Under the pieces are notes generated by a model. It ran no database searches. It worked only from the letters and a program-made list of their open reading frames with translations, and was not told the DNA's origin. A stretch of 64,000 nucleotides of DNA. It comes from Opitutaceae bacterium. Its GTDB lineage: Bacteria; Verrucomicrobiota; Verrucomicrobiia; Opitutales; Opitutaceae. Shown one piece after another: positions 27,983 through 36,312 of this stretch (position 1 is its first letter; each line of letters begins with the position of its first letter). Position numbers and translations under genes: made by a program. Where the stretch lies: the NCBI GenBank assembly GCA_024233285.1, contig JACKPU010000003.1:62001-126000 (forward strand), read 5' to 3'.

Positions 27983-28531
27983 TCAGACGGCGAGCAGGTC
28001 CTTTTCCTTGTGCGCGAGGTGATCGTTGATCTCCTTGATCGCGTTGTCGGTGAGGGCCTGGACTTCCTTCTCGTAACGCTTGCGTTCGTCCTCGGGCATG
28101 CCGTCGGCTTTCTTCAGCGAGTCCATCGCGTCGCGGCGGACGTTGCGCACATGCACGCGACCTTCTTCGGCGAGCTTGTGGGCGACCTTCACGAATTCCT
28201 GGCGACGTTCGCGGCTCATCTCGGGCAGGGGAATGCGGATGACCTTGCCGTCCGGCACGGGATTGAACCCAAGGTTGGCTTCCTGGATGCCTTTGATGAT
28301 GGCCTTGCTCAGGCTGACGTCCCACGGCTGGATTTGAATCAAGCGGGCGTCGGGGGTGCTGATGGCCGCGCAGGATTTGAGCGGCTGCATGGTGCCGTAG
28401 GCCTCGACCATGACCGTCTCGACCATGGTGGGCGTGGCCTTGCCGGTGTGGATGCTGCTGAATTCGTGCAGCGTGTGATCAATGGCCTTTTTCATGCGGC
28501 CCTGGGCGTCGGTAAGAATGGGATGACTCAT
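27983..28531 (-). CDS. frr: Ribosome recycling factor
   Basis: Splits post-termination ribosomes together with EF-G. The 182-residue protein has the usual length and signatures: RMKKAIDHTLHEFSSIHTGK, EAYGTMQPLKSCAAISTPDA, IQPWDVSLSKAIIKGIQEAN, IRIPLPEMSRERRQEFVKVA and VRNVRRDAMDSLKKADG. It is 87 bases downstream of pyrH, the common pyrH-frr order; rpsB and tsf are not upstream. Confidence 0.97.
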   Translation of the reverse strand: MSHPILTDAQGRMKKAIDHTLHEFSSIHTGKATPTMVETVMVEAYGTMQPLKSCAAISTPDARLIQIQPWDVSLSKAIIKGIQEANLGFNPVPDGKVIRIPLPEMSRERRQEFVKVAHKLAEEGRVHVRNVRRDAMDSLKKADGMPEDERKRYEKEVQALTDNAIKEINDHLAHKEKDLLAV

Positions 28532-28618
28532 GGGATTTTTGGTTTGGAATTTTCGATCGGGACGAGGTGCCTTTTGGGTGTTTGGACGTTTGGCCTTTGG
28601 GATTTGCCGCGCAGCGGT

Positions 28619-29359
28619 TTAGCCGTGCACGAGGGTGCCGATTTTTTCGCCGACGATGGCTTTGCGAATGGCATGCTCGTCATTGAGGTCGAAGACCATG
28701 ATCGGCACATTGTTGTCGAGGCAGAGGGAGAACGCGGTCGAGTCCATGACGTTCAGGCGCTGTTTGAGCGCGTCGATATAGGTGATCTCGTCGTATTTGA
28801 CCGCGTCGGGATGTTTCTTCGGATCCTTGTCGTAGATGCCGTCCACCTTGGTGGCCTTCATGATGATGTCGGCGTGCATTTCGCTGGCGCGGAGCGCGGC
28901 GGTGGTGTCGGTCGAGAAATAGGGATTGCCGGTGCCGGCGACGAAAATGACCACGCGGCCCTTTTCGAGGTGGCGGATGGCGCGTCGGAGGATGAACGGC
29001 TCGGCGATCTGGTTCATCGGGATGGCGCTTTGCACGCGCGTGGTGACGCCGAGCTTTTCCAGGCAGTCCATGATCGCGAGGCCGTTGATCACGGTGGCGA
29101 GCATGCCCATGTAGTCGCCGGTGGTGCGATCGACGCCGCGCTTGGCGCCGTTGAGACCGCGGAAGATGTTGCCGCCGCCGATCACGACGCAGACCTCGAC
29201 CCCGAGGTCATGGATCTCCTTCACCTGCTGGCAGGTCTTTTCCAATGTGGCGGCGTCAATGGCGTCACCATTTTTACCGCCGCGAAGGACTTCGCCGCTG
29301 AGTTTGAGGATGATGCGTTTATATTTAACCGCGGATACCGCTGGCTTTGGCGTAGGCAT
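28619..29359 (-). CDS. pyrH: UMP kinase
   Basis: Phosphorylates UMP to UDP in pyrimidine nucleotide supply. The 246-residue product from the ATG at 29359 (MPTPKPAVSAVKYKRIILKL) has KLSGEVLRGG, VVIGGGNIFRGLNGAKRGVD, GDYMGMLATVINGLAIMDCL, VIFVAGTGNPYFSTDTTAAL and KATKVDGIYDKDPKKHPDA. These are the UMP-kinase blocks of the amino-acid-kinase fold. The frame opens further upstream, but that part lies across the divergent FAD gene. Together with pyrR/B/C/D, the window holds five genes of pyrimidine metabolism. Confidence 0.97.
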   Translation of the reverse strand: MPTPKPAVSAVKYKRIILKLSGEVLRGGKNGDAIDAATLEKTCQQVKEIHDLGVEVCVVIGGGNIFRGLNGAKRGVDRTTGDYMGMLATVINGLAIMDCLEKLGVTTRVQSAIPMNQIAEPFILRRAIRHLEKGRVVIFVAGTGNPYFSTDTTAALRASEMHADIIMKATKVDGIYDKDPKKHPDAVKYDEITYIDALKQRLNVMDSTAFSLCLDNNVPIMVFDLNDEHAIRKAIVGEKIGTLVHG

Positions 29360-29456
29360 GGCTTGCAGGTAACGGCATGGGAAATTCTCCGTCAATCTTC
29401 TGATGCGATGGGGACGCTTGCCATTGCGGGCGGGCGGGGAAGCATGGCTTGCGCTT

Positions 29457-31742
29457 ATGGAGAAGTCACCCCCGTCCGTGGCGAAGCGCCCCCTTCGCGA
29501 AATCGAGCTCAAATGCGACCTGGTTGTGAGCGGCGGCGGACTCGCCGGCGTGTGCACGGCCATCACGGCGGCACGGGCCGGGGTGAAGGTCGTGCTGGTG
29601 CAGGATCGGCCGGTGCTGGGGGGCAATGCGTCGAGCGAAGTGCGGCTGTGGGTCCTCGGAGCGACATCGCACATGGGTAACAATAACCGTTGGGCGCGTG
29701 AGGGCGGGGTGATTGACGAGATTCTGCTGGAAAACACGCATCGCAACCCCGAGGGCAACGCCGTGCTGATCGATTCGCTGCTGCTCGAATTCGTGGTGCG
29801 CGAGCCCAACATCACGCTGCTGCTCAACACGGCGGTGCACGATCTGGAAAAGGCGGGCGCCGACACGATCCGGGCGCTGCGGGCGTTTTGCTCGCAGAAC
29901 TCCACGGCCTACCGCATCGCCGCGCCGTTGTTTTGCGATGCCTCGGGCGACGGGGTGGTGGGGTTCCTGGCCGGCGCGGCGTTTCGCATGGGCGCGGAAT
30001 CGGCGGATGAGTTTGGCGAGGGCATGGCGCCGACCGAGGAATACGGCGAACTGCTCGGCCACTCGATCTACTTTTATTCGCGCAACGAGGGCAAACCGGT
30101 GCGCTACGTGGCGCCGTCGTTTGCGTTGAAGGACATCACGAAGATTCCGCGCTTCCGCAACATCCACCCGAAGCGCTACGGCCCGTGGCTGTGGTGGATC
30201 GAATACGGCGGCCGGCTCGATACGATTCACGAGACCGAAATGATCAAGTGGGAGCTCTGGAAGGTCGTTTACGGCGTGTGGGACTACATCAAGAACTCGG
30301 GGGAATTTCCCGAGGCCGAAAATCTCACGCTCGAATGGGTCGGCATGATTCCCGGCAAACGCGAGAGCCGCCGTTTCGAGGGCGATGTCATGCTCACGCA
30401 GCGCGACCTCATCGAACAACGCGCGCATCCCGACGTCGTGTCCTTTGGCGGCTGGTCGATTGATCTGCATCCGGCCGACGGTGTGTTCAGCGAAAAACCC
30501 GGTTGCACGCAGTATCATGCCAAGGGCGTTTACGGCATCCCGTATCGCGCGCTCTACAGTCGCAACCTCACCAACCTGTTTCTCGCGGGCCGCATCATCA
30601 GCGCGTCACACGTCGCGTTTGGTTCGACCCGCGTGATGGGCACCTGCGCGCACAGCGGGCAGGCCGTCGGCCTGGCCGCGGCATTGTGTTTGCGGCATGG
30701 TTGCGCGCCGCGCGACCTCGCGAACGGGGATCGCCTGGCGGAATTGCAACGCGAGTTGCTCAAGGCCGGGCAATATATCCCCGGTGTCGCGCTGAACGAC
30801 CCGGCCGATTTGGCGCACACCGCGCGCATCACCGCCAGCAGCACCTTGGCGCTCGGTGATTTTCCCGCTTCGGGTCAAACCCGGGTGCTCGACAGTTCGT
30901 GGGCGATGATGCTGCCGGTGACGGCGGGCCCCCTCCCGAAGGTGACGTTTGCTGTTGATGTCGCGACCGCGACGAACCTGCGCGTGGAAGTGCGCGTGAG
31001 TTCGAAGCCGTTCAATCACACGCCGGATGTTTCGTTGGGCTCGCGCGATCTCAAACTGGCCGCCGGGGCGGGGCAGACCGTGGAGTTGGATTTCACGGTC
31101 GAGAGCCCGCACGACGGTTACGCGTTTTTCATTCTGCATCACAATCCCGCGGTGGCGGTGGCGCTGAGCGAGCGGCGGGTGACGGGCGTGATCGCGGTGA
31201 CGCATCGTTTGAACAAGGAAGTGGCTAAATCGGCGGTGCAAACGCCGCCGGAGGGATCCGGGGTCGAGACCTTTGAGTTCTGGCTGCCGCTCCGCCGGCC
31301 CGATGGACAAAACCTGGCCTGCACGATTGCGCCGCCGTTGACGGTCTTCGCCGCGAGCAATCTCACCAACGGCATCGATCGCCCGGTCGATAAGCCGAAT
31401 GCCTGGGTGGCGGACCCGGGCGATGCGGCCCCGGCGCTCGAGTTGTCATGGGCCGACCCGCAGACGGTCCGGCGGATCGAGCTCGTGTTTGATACCGACG
31501 CGGATCACCCGCTCGAGTCGGTGCTGTTCGATCACCCTGAGCGAGACATGCCGTTCTGCGTGCCCCGCTACCGCGTGCTGGATGGCGACGGCCGCGAACT
31601 GGTCGCAGTGGAGCACAATCACCAAACGCGCCGGGTGCACGACCTCGTGGAACTGATCACGACAAATCGCCTGCGCCTCGAACTCGCACATCCCTCGGCC
31701 AATGTGACCGCCGCGCTTTTCGCAGTGCGGGTTTATTCGTAA
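29457..31742 (+). CDS. FAD-dependent oxidoreductase (FAD_oxidored type)
   Basis: A 761-residue protein of which the first 470 residues or so form an FAD_oxidored-like domain: CDLVVSGGGLAGVCTAITAA (dinucleotide fold), VQDRPVLGGNASSEVRLWVL and a C-terminal FAD contact in HVAFGSTRVMGTCAHSGQAV. About residues 500-761 are β-rich, with a galactose-binding or discoidin-like end (ITTNRLRLELAHPSANVTAA). Related proteins occur with polysaccharide-degrading genes and are often labelled xanthan-lyase-like; the substrate is unknown. No signal peptide is seen. It diverges from pyrH, and the ATG at 29457 is preferred over 29403. Confidence 0.87.
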   Translation: MEKSPPSVAKRPLREIELKCDLVVSGGGLAGVCTAITAARAGVKVVLVQDRPVLGGNASSEVRLWVLGATSHMGNNNRWAREGGVIDEILLENTHRNPEGNAVLIDSLLLEFVVREPNITLLLNTAVHDLEKAGADTIRALRAFCSQNSTAYRIAAPLFCDASGDGVVGFLAGAAFRMGAESADEFGEGMAPTEEYGELLGHSIYFYSRNEGKPVRYVAPSFALKDITKIPRFRNIHPKRYGPWLWWIEYGGRLDTIHETEMIKWELWKVVYGVWDYIKNSGEFPEAENLTLEWVGMIPGKRESRRFEGDVMLTQRDLIEQRAHPDVVSFGGWSIDLHPADGVFSEKPGCTQYHAKGVYGIPYRALYSRNLTNLFLAGRIISASHVAFGSTRVMGTCAHSGQAVGLAAALCLRHGCAPRDLANGDRLAELQRELLKAGQYIPGVALNDPADLAHTARITASSTLALGDFPASGQTRVLDSSWAMMLPVTAGPLPKVTFAVDVATATNLRVEVRVSSKPFNHTPDVSLGSRDLKLAAGAGQTVELDFTVESPHDGYAFFILHHNPAVAVALSERRVTGVIAVTHRLNKEVAKSAVQTPPEGSGVETFEFWLPLRRPDGQNLACTIAPPLTVFAASNLTNGIDRPVDKPNAWVADPGDAAPALELSWADPQTVRRIELVFDTDADHPLESVLFDHPERDMPFCVPRYRVLDGDGRELVAVEHNHQTRRVHDLVELITTNRLRLELAHPSANVTAALFAVRVYS

Positions 31743-31874
31743 GGGTCGCGCGGCCGGATAAAGGGCTGCGTGCGATTTTGGACACTACGCGAGTCGCCAA
31801 TCGGCCGGCGGGAAGTGAAAGAGCAACACAGCCACCTTGATTTCGCGATTGCGGTCTCCCTCTACGTGGAGGCG

Positions 31875-32190
31875 CTAATTGAACCAGGTTTCGCTGCTCG
31901 GATTGGCGGACCCGAGATAGTTGGGATGATGGGAGATGGTGGCTTTACTCGTTTCGAGGACTTCGCTGAAATTCTTGTTAGGAACGAAGAATACGACGGC
32001 AGTTTTGGAGTCACACCACGTCAGGTAGCTGATGAGTTGAGTCAGGGTTTCGAGGCCGACCTTGGGGCCTTTCCAGATTTTGAACTCGGCCACGAAAATA
32101 TTGCTGTGTTCGTGGCGGAGGAGGATGTCGGCCTTAGGGTTCGTTGTCGGGGCATTCGACTCCGAAAAGAATGGCTGCCCGGCATAGATT
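31875..32190 (-). pseudogene. Beheaded nuclease-like gene beside tRNA-Gln
   Basis: The last 90 codons or so look like real coding sequence: KADILLRHEHSNIFVAEFKI, WKGPKVGLETLTQLISYLTW and KTAVVFFVPNKNFSEVLETS. An acidic residue, then E-F-K, then a Gln-rich helix is the layout of a PD-(D/E)XK nuclease core seen at the C-terminus of several uncharacterised proteins. The matching N-terminal part is absent. The frame runs back through an att-like repeat at 32169-32190 and into the tRNA gene, with no coding character there. I read it as a fragment left by loss of an integrated element. Confidence 0.6.
32169..32190. repeat. att-like duplicate of the tRNA-Gln 3' end (outer copy)
   Basis: These 22 bases, beginning GAATGGCTGCCCGGCAT, repeat 32344-32365 in the same direction with one mismatch. 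The other copy is the last 19 bases of tRNA-Gln plus three bases beyond. Integrases of the tyrosine type typically use tRNA 3' ends in this way. Confidence 0.65.
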
Positions 32191-32343
32191 GGCTGGGCTT
32201 GGCTCACCCTGCGGGCGCGCTTTGCGCGGCCCATCTCCCTCCGCTCCGCTTGGTCGTCGAACCATATGGTGGCTGATGTCGCTTCGCTCGGCACTCCTCC
32301 ATTGCCGCAGGTCATGAGCAAGCGGTGTAATACACCGCGCGTC

Positions 32344-32365
32344 GAATGGCTGCCCGGCATGGATT
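32344..32365. repeat. att-like repeat in the tRNA-Gln 3' end (tRNA copy)
   Basis: Partner of the copy at 32169-32190; 21 of 22 bases match and the spacing is 175 bases. It keeps the tRNA gene intact, as expected for a site used by integration. Confidence 0.65.
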
Positions 32366-32420
32366 CGAACCATGACTAGGTGAGTCAAAGTCACCTGTGC
32401 TGCCATTACACCACCAGGCA
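32347..32420 (-). tRNA. tRNA-Gln (UUG)
   Basis: On the minus strand the acceptor TGCCTGG pairs with CCGGGCA (one G-U pair), the anticodon stem GGTGA/TCACC encloses CTTTGAC with anticodon TTG, and the TΨC arm reads TGGTTCGAATCCA. The discriminator is G and CCA is encoded. The D-arm is of normal size. Confidence 0.97.
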
Positions 32421-32529
32421 GTAGTTTGGCAAAGGAGCAACAAGCTGCGCTCAACCGCCCGGGCGTCAAGGCCGGAAAAACAGTCAATTTCTCCCCGGAG
32501 GCTTTCTTCCGGGCCGCAACTTCCACAGC

Positions 32530-33309
32530 ATGAGCCGCATGGAATCGAATTCGCCCGGCAGCATCGCCACCCGTTATCGCGACGGCATCACCGCCCGTCT
32601 CGCCGCCATCACCGCCACGCAGCAGGCCGCGATCAACGCCGCCGCGCAACTCTGCTTCGAGCAGATCAAACACGACCGGCTCATTCACGTCTATGGCGTG
32701 GGCGGTCATTCCTATGTCGGCAGCGAGGAGTTTTTCTTCCGGGCCGGTGGGCTCGCCAATATCAGCCCGATGTTCGAACCCAGCCTGTCGCTCGCGGGTG
32801 GCGGCCAGAAATCGACCATGCTGGAGCGCATGGAAAACATCGGCGACAAGATCGTAAAGGCGCACCACCTCGGTCCGGACAACCTGCTCATCATCACCAG
32901 CGCCTACGGCATCAACGCCTGTTCGATCGACGCGGCGCTTGAAGCCAAGCGCCGCGGCTGCAAGGTCATCGGCATCTCGTCCGTCGAGTTTGCCGAAAAC
33001 ACGCCGCGCGATTTCGTGGCCCGGCACAGTTGCGCGAAGAACCTCGGCGAGATCGTGGACGTGATCATCGACAACCACATCCCGCATGGCGAAACGCTGA
33101 TCGACCTGCCCGGTTATCCGCAACGCGTCGGCGGCACGTGCAACATCCTCGCCTGCTTCTGCATCAACTGGCTGGTGATGGAAACCATCGACCTCTGCCG
33201 GAAGCACGGTGTCGAACCGCCGGTCTGGAAAAGCGCCAACACGATCGGCGGCGACGAACACAACCGCCAGTATCTCGAAAAATACACTCCGCGCGTGAAG
33301 GCGTTGTAG
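32530..33309 (+). CDS. SIS-domain sugar isomerase-like protein (UPF0309 type)
   Basis: A 259-residue protein with a SIS fold, which binds sugar phosphates. Key blocks are IHVYGVGGHSYVGSEEFFFR, the DNLLIITSAYGINACSIDAA phosphate-binding strand-loop and CKVIGISSVEFAENTPRDFV. The arrangement is that of the SIS_2/UPF0309 group rather than GlmS or GmhA. The true substrate is not known. It stands alone, downstream of tRNA-Gln on the other strand, and begins with MSRMESNS at 32530, with a second ATG four codons on (32539). Confidence 0.87.
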   Translation: MSRMESNSPGSIATRYRDGITARLAAITATQQAAINAAAQLCFEQIKHDRLIHVYGVGGHSYVGSEEFFFRAGGLANISPMFEPSLSLAGGGQKSTMLERMENIGDKIVKAHHLGPDNLLIITSAYGINACSIDAALEAKRRGCKVIGISSVEFAENTPRDFVARHSCAKNLGEIVDVIIDNHIPHGETLIDLPGYPQRVGGTCNILACFCINWLVMETIDLCRKHGVEPPVWKSANTIGGDEHNRQYLEKYTPRVKAL

Positions 33310-33316
33310 GTCGGGT

Positions 33317-33334
33317 CCTGCCGGTCAGGGCAGG
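33317..33334. repeat. REP-like palindrome after the SIS gene
   Basis: CCTGCC-GGTCAG-GGCAGG forms a 6-bp stem, headed by GTAGGTCGGG, starting 8 bases past the SIS stop codon. No T-run follows. It belongs to the GTAG-headed hairpin set noted at 27942. Confidence 0.45.
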
Positions 33335-33406
33335 TTGATCCGGCGGGATTTGGTTACCCAGCCGAATCACCGGGCACGAAGAAATCCCGGTAGGGAAGGC
33401 GATCGA

Positions 33407-34144
33407 TCATGCCTTTGGCTTGCCGACGGACAGGGCCCACGAAACCCCGATGCGCTCCATATAGCGCAACAAAATGAACAAGAATAAAATCACGCCCATC
33501 ATTTCGCCCATCTCTTCCGCCAGCATGCGCCAGGGAAACCAGCCCTTGGGCCAATTATCCGTGGCCACGAAATGTGCTTCGAGCATTTCCATGCCGACGG
33601 CACCACCGAGATACACCGTGCCCGCGACGATGAACCATGCGGCATATCCGCGGGGCAGGCGGGTAAGAAAACCGAGATAAAGCACCGCAACCACGCCGAC
33701 TGCGACCAAGGCGACCGCCACCCAGCCATAGTGAAAGAGCGAGGTTTCAAATGAACCGAATATGCTGGTGACGACCGGATTGATGATGCCGTCGTGGATC
33801 TGGGCGGCTTCGTCGTAACTCAGGTAAATGAAACCCAAACCGAGTCCGAACCAACCGGACTTTTGCCGGACGGCATCAGCCGGTGCGGTCAGCAAGCACA
33901 GGAGTCCGGCGAACAGCAGGCAAAGCGCGCTAAAATACGCGGGCAGATTTGCCTCGGCCCCAAGATCAAAAAAGCGCGGCAGGGCATACAATGGATGCTC
34001 CGGCAAACGTCGCTGCAGCACATGCATGATGACATGGGCTGCCCCGAGCAAAACCGCCACCAACGTGAGCCCACCCGTGATCGTTTTCGGGTTTACCGAA
34101 ACGCGAACCGCCTGGGAGGGTGGCGATTCCGGGATGTTGCTCAT
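33407..34144 (-). CDS. Polytopic membrane protein of unknown function
   Basis: A 245-residue inner-membrane protein with six or seven hydrophobic helices. Two conserved-looking loops carry charges: FIYLSYDEAAQIHDGIINPV and MLAEEMGEMMGVILFLFILL. The pair 'S-x-D-E-x-x-x-I-H' and 'E-E-x-x-E-x-x-G' recurs in an unnamed family of bacterial membrane proteins, which I know only by pattern. Acidic and His residues inside a membrane bundle could bind a metal, but this is a guess. The start is the ATG at 34144 or, four codons upstream, 34156. Confidence 0.75.
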   Translation of the reverse strand: MSNIPESPPSQAVRVSVNPKTITGGLTLVAVLLGAAHVIMHVLQRRLPEHPLYALPRFFDLGAEANLPAYFSALCLLFAGLLCLLTAPADAVRQKSGWFGLGLGFIYLSYDEAAQIHDGIINPVVTSIFGSFETSLFHYGWVAVALVAVGVVAVLYLGFLTRLPRGYAAWFIVAGTVYLGGAVGMEMLEAHFVATDNWPKGWFPWRMLAEEMGEMMGVILFLFILLRYMERIGVSWALSVGKPKA

Positions 34145-34156
34145 TGGCGGTAACAT

Positions 34157-34511
34157 GCCGAATGGCCTATCAATGGGAAGGCTGATTCGTGACGACTTTC
34201 GGTGCGCGGTGCGGTGACTGAATACGAGAGGCCAGCGGCCGCGATTCTTGGCGTGGGAGACAAGCTGCTGGCGGGCTTGCTTCCGGGCGGATAATCCCGC
34301 TTAAGCATTGCCCCGATGCCTTCTCCTGTTGCGCGGCCTTGGACGACGCCGAAACCCGGCCCAAAAATCACCGCTACATTTTCAGCGCGATGGGTGATGT
34401 CGCCAGCGGCGACATGGCCCTGCGTCCGGCCGACGCGGATTTGCGGGATGAATGACGGCCTATGACCCGGCCAAGGCTTGCGCTGACGGCGGGGTGTGTG
34501 ACCATCCGGTC
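34157..34511. other. 355-base stretch without an assignable gene
   Basis: The end of this gap (34222-34455, plus strand) is an open frame without a good start, ending DMALRPADADLRDE. Its codon use looks coding-like, but no ATG or GTG precedes the coding-like part and I recognise no family. It could be the tail of a degraded gene. The rest probably holds the promoters of the membrane-protein gene and the Dabb gene. No strong hairpin is visible. Confidence 0.4.
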
Positions 34512-34811
34512 ATGCTTATCCACTCCGTTTATTTCTGGCTGAAGCCCGACCTCACCGAGGCCCAACGCGCCGAGTTTTTGCAGGCGCTGCAAGTGTTGAA
34601 GGACGTGCCTTCGGTGTCGCAGTTTTATCTCGGCACGCCGGCCGGCGTCACGGACCGGCCGGTGGTGGACAAGACCTACGATTACTCGATCACCTGCGTG
34701 TTCGAGAACCTTGACGCCCACAACGCCTATCAAGTGCACCCACTGCACACCGCGTTTGTCGAAGTCGGCAAGCCGCTCTGGACGCGCGTGCAGATCTACG
34801 ACGCGGATTGA
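34512..34811 (+). CDS. Dabb-family (stress-responsive A/B barrel) protein
   Basis: A 99-residue ferredoxin-like dimeric α/β-barrel protein. The start MLIHSVYFWLKPDLTEAQRA with LGTPAGVTDRPVVDKTYDYS, then ITCVFENLDAHNAYQVHPLH and VEVGKPLWTRVQIYDAD, is the Dabb pattern (PF07876-like). The His of the VHPLH segment is the usual conserved residue. The function is unknown; relatives are induced by stress or act as small cyclases. The frame also opens at 34452, but the ATG at 34512 fits the family N-terminus. Confidence 0.87.
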   Translation: MLIHSVYFWLKPDLTEAQRAEFLQALQVLKDVPSVSQFYLGTPAGVTDRPVVDKTYDYSITCVFENLDAHNAYQVHPLHTAFVEVGKPLWTRVQIYDAD

Positions 34812-34832
34812 GACGGGACAGACGGTTGGGAG

Positions 34833-36245
34833 TTAATAGAATTTCCACCAGCCCATGCGCTGCAGGCGTTCGTCGTGACCGTCGCGGACGAAGAAGGCTT
34901 TGATCTCCTCGTCGCTGCTGCGCCGGGGTTCGAGGGCGGGGTCGTTGGCCAGGGCTTCGACCAAGTCGGTGATAATGGCGCTGGACTCCGCGAGGAGTGA
35001 GACCGGGAGCTTGTCCATGGTGTCGCCAAAGTCGTGATAGTAGCGCACCGACTCGCGCGGGATCGGCGCGTGGAAGGTCACGGTCGGCACGCCGACCAGC
35101 TGGTAGGGCACGTGATCGCTGCCGAGCCAGTTGCTGTTCAAGACGCCTTGCGGCAGCTTTTGCTCGCCGCGCGCGTTGTTCCAACGCTCGAGTGCGGGCA
35201 CGAGTGAATCGAAGCCCAGGGCGTTCACCGCGATGGGCACGCCGACCATGTCCAGATTGACCATGACCGCGACCGGGGCGTCACCCAACTCGGCCGCCGC
35301 GTGGCGCGAACCCCACAGGCCCTGCTCTTCGCCGTTGAACCAGACGAGTTCCACCGTGCGCGCCAGTTCACGGCCGCGCAATTCTGCGGCGAGCGCGAAG
35401 ACCTGGGCGATGCCCAAGCCATTGTCGATGGCGCCTTGGCCGAGATCCCAACTGTCGAAGTGGGCGCCGACGATCACGAGCTCTGGGGACTTGCCGGGCA
35501 GGGTCACCATGAGGTTGGCGGTCTTCACTTCGCGAGGACGGGAGGTGGACTCGACCTCGACGATGACCTCGGTGCCGCGGGCGAGCAGGCGTTCGATCCA
35601 GCGGCCTTCCTCGACCGTGATGGTGAAGGTCGGGACGGGCAGACCTTCGCCTGAGTAACTGCCGGTGCGCATGAGCAACTGGCCGCCGGCCTCGCGATTG
35701 ATCATGAGCAGGGCGGCTAAACCACGTTCGGCGGCATGCTGGGCCAGTTGGCCGGTTGATCCCCGGGAGCCCGAGGCGACCAGACCGATCGCCCCTGAGA
35801 GATCGCCTTCCGGCCAGTCGCTTTCGTCACCGCGGCCGACGAATACGACCCGGCCGCTCACCGGCGCGGTGGCCGGGGAATAGCCCATGGCCGCTGCGCG
35901 CAAGGTCCGCTCAAACGGCGCGGTCATCGTGACTCGATCCACTCCGCGTTCCCAGCCGGGCATGGAAAATTCCTGCCGCTGCGGTTCGAGGCCCAGCGCG
36001 CGCAATTCGTCGGCCAGTCGGTTCAACGCGGCTTCATTGGCCGTTGAGCCCGACAATCTGCCGCCAAAATCATCGCACATCCGCGTCAGCATATCGTGCG
36101 CATGGGCCGCGGTGGCGCTGACGGCGGCGGCTTCGGTTTGTTTGGCCCCCGGAGCGGATTCTTCGTTGTGAGCGAAGGCGGTCAGGCCGGCGCAGGCGAA
36201 TGCAGTGAGAAGACGCAGTGAAGTCGGGAATTTGATCTTGATCAT
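34833..36245 (-). CDS. M28-family metallopeptidase, exported
   Basis: Secreted or periplasmic aminopeptidase-type enzyme with two zinc ions. The 470-residue precursor has a signal peptide (LRLLTAFACAGLTAFA), an inserted PA-like domain at about 130-250 (PVSGRVVFVGRGDESDWPEG) and the M28 core: VIVGAHFDSWDLGQGAIDNG (His, Asp), VWFNGEEQGLWGSRHAAAEL (Glu-Glu), MVNLDMVGVPIAV (Asp) and RYYHDFGDTMDKLP (His). All ligands are present. It is convergent with the Dabb gene and lies 67 bases past hflX on the same strand. Confidence 0.92.
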   Translation of the reverse strand: MIKIKFPTSLRLLTAFACAGLTAFAHNEESAPGAKQTEAAAVSATAAHAHDMLTRMCDDFGGRLSGSTANEAALNRLADELRALGLEPQRQEFSMPGWERGVDRVTMTAPFERTLRAAAMGYSPATAPVSGRVVFVGRGDESDWPEGDLSGAIGLVASGSRGSTGQLAQHAAERGLAALLMINREAGGQLLMRTGSYSGEGLPVPTFTITVEEGRWIERLLARGTEVIVEVESTSRPREVKTANLMVTLPGKSPELVIVGAHFDSWDLGQGAIDNGLGIAQVFALAAELRGRELARTVELVWFNGEEQGLWGSRHAAAELGDAPVAVMVNLDMVGVPIAVNALGFDSLVPALERWNNARGEQKLPQGVLNSNWLGSDHVPYQLVGVPTVTFHAPIPRESVRYYHDFGDTMDKLPVSLLAESSAIITDLVEALANDPALEPRRSSDEEIKAFFVRDGHDERLQRMGWWKFY

Positions 36246-36312
36246 GTGACTGCCCGACAGCCTAGCAAAGTCGTCAAGCGGGTAGCAACCCGCCCGTGAC
36301 GCGCGTGCAGCG

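Noticed and set aside
31770..32276. Plus-strand frame of 168 codons near tRNA-Gln.
   Set aside because: It is the shadow of the nuclease-like fragment, whose minus-strand reading has the better amino-acid pattern.
32134..33261. Open frame of 375 codons on the minus strand opposite the SIS gene and through tRNA-Gln.
   Set aside because: It crosses the tRNA gene, and the SIS frame carries clear family motifs.
36278..36293. GCGGGT-AGCA-ACCCGC hairpin between hflX and the M28 peptidase gene as a terminator.
   Set aside because: Six-base stem with no T-run on either strand.
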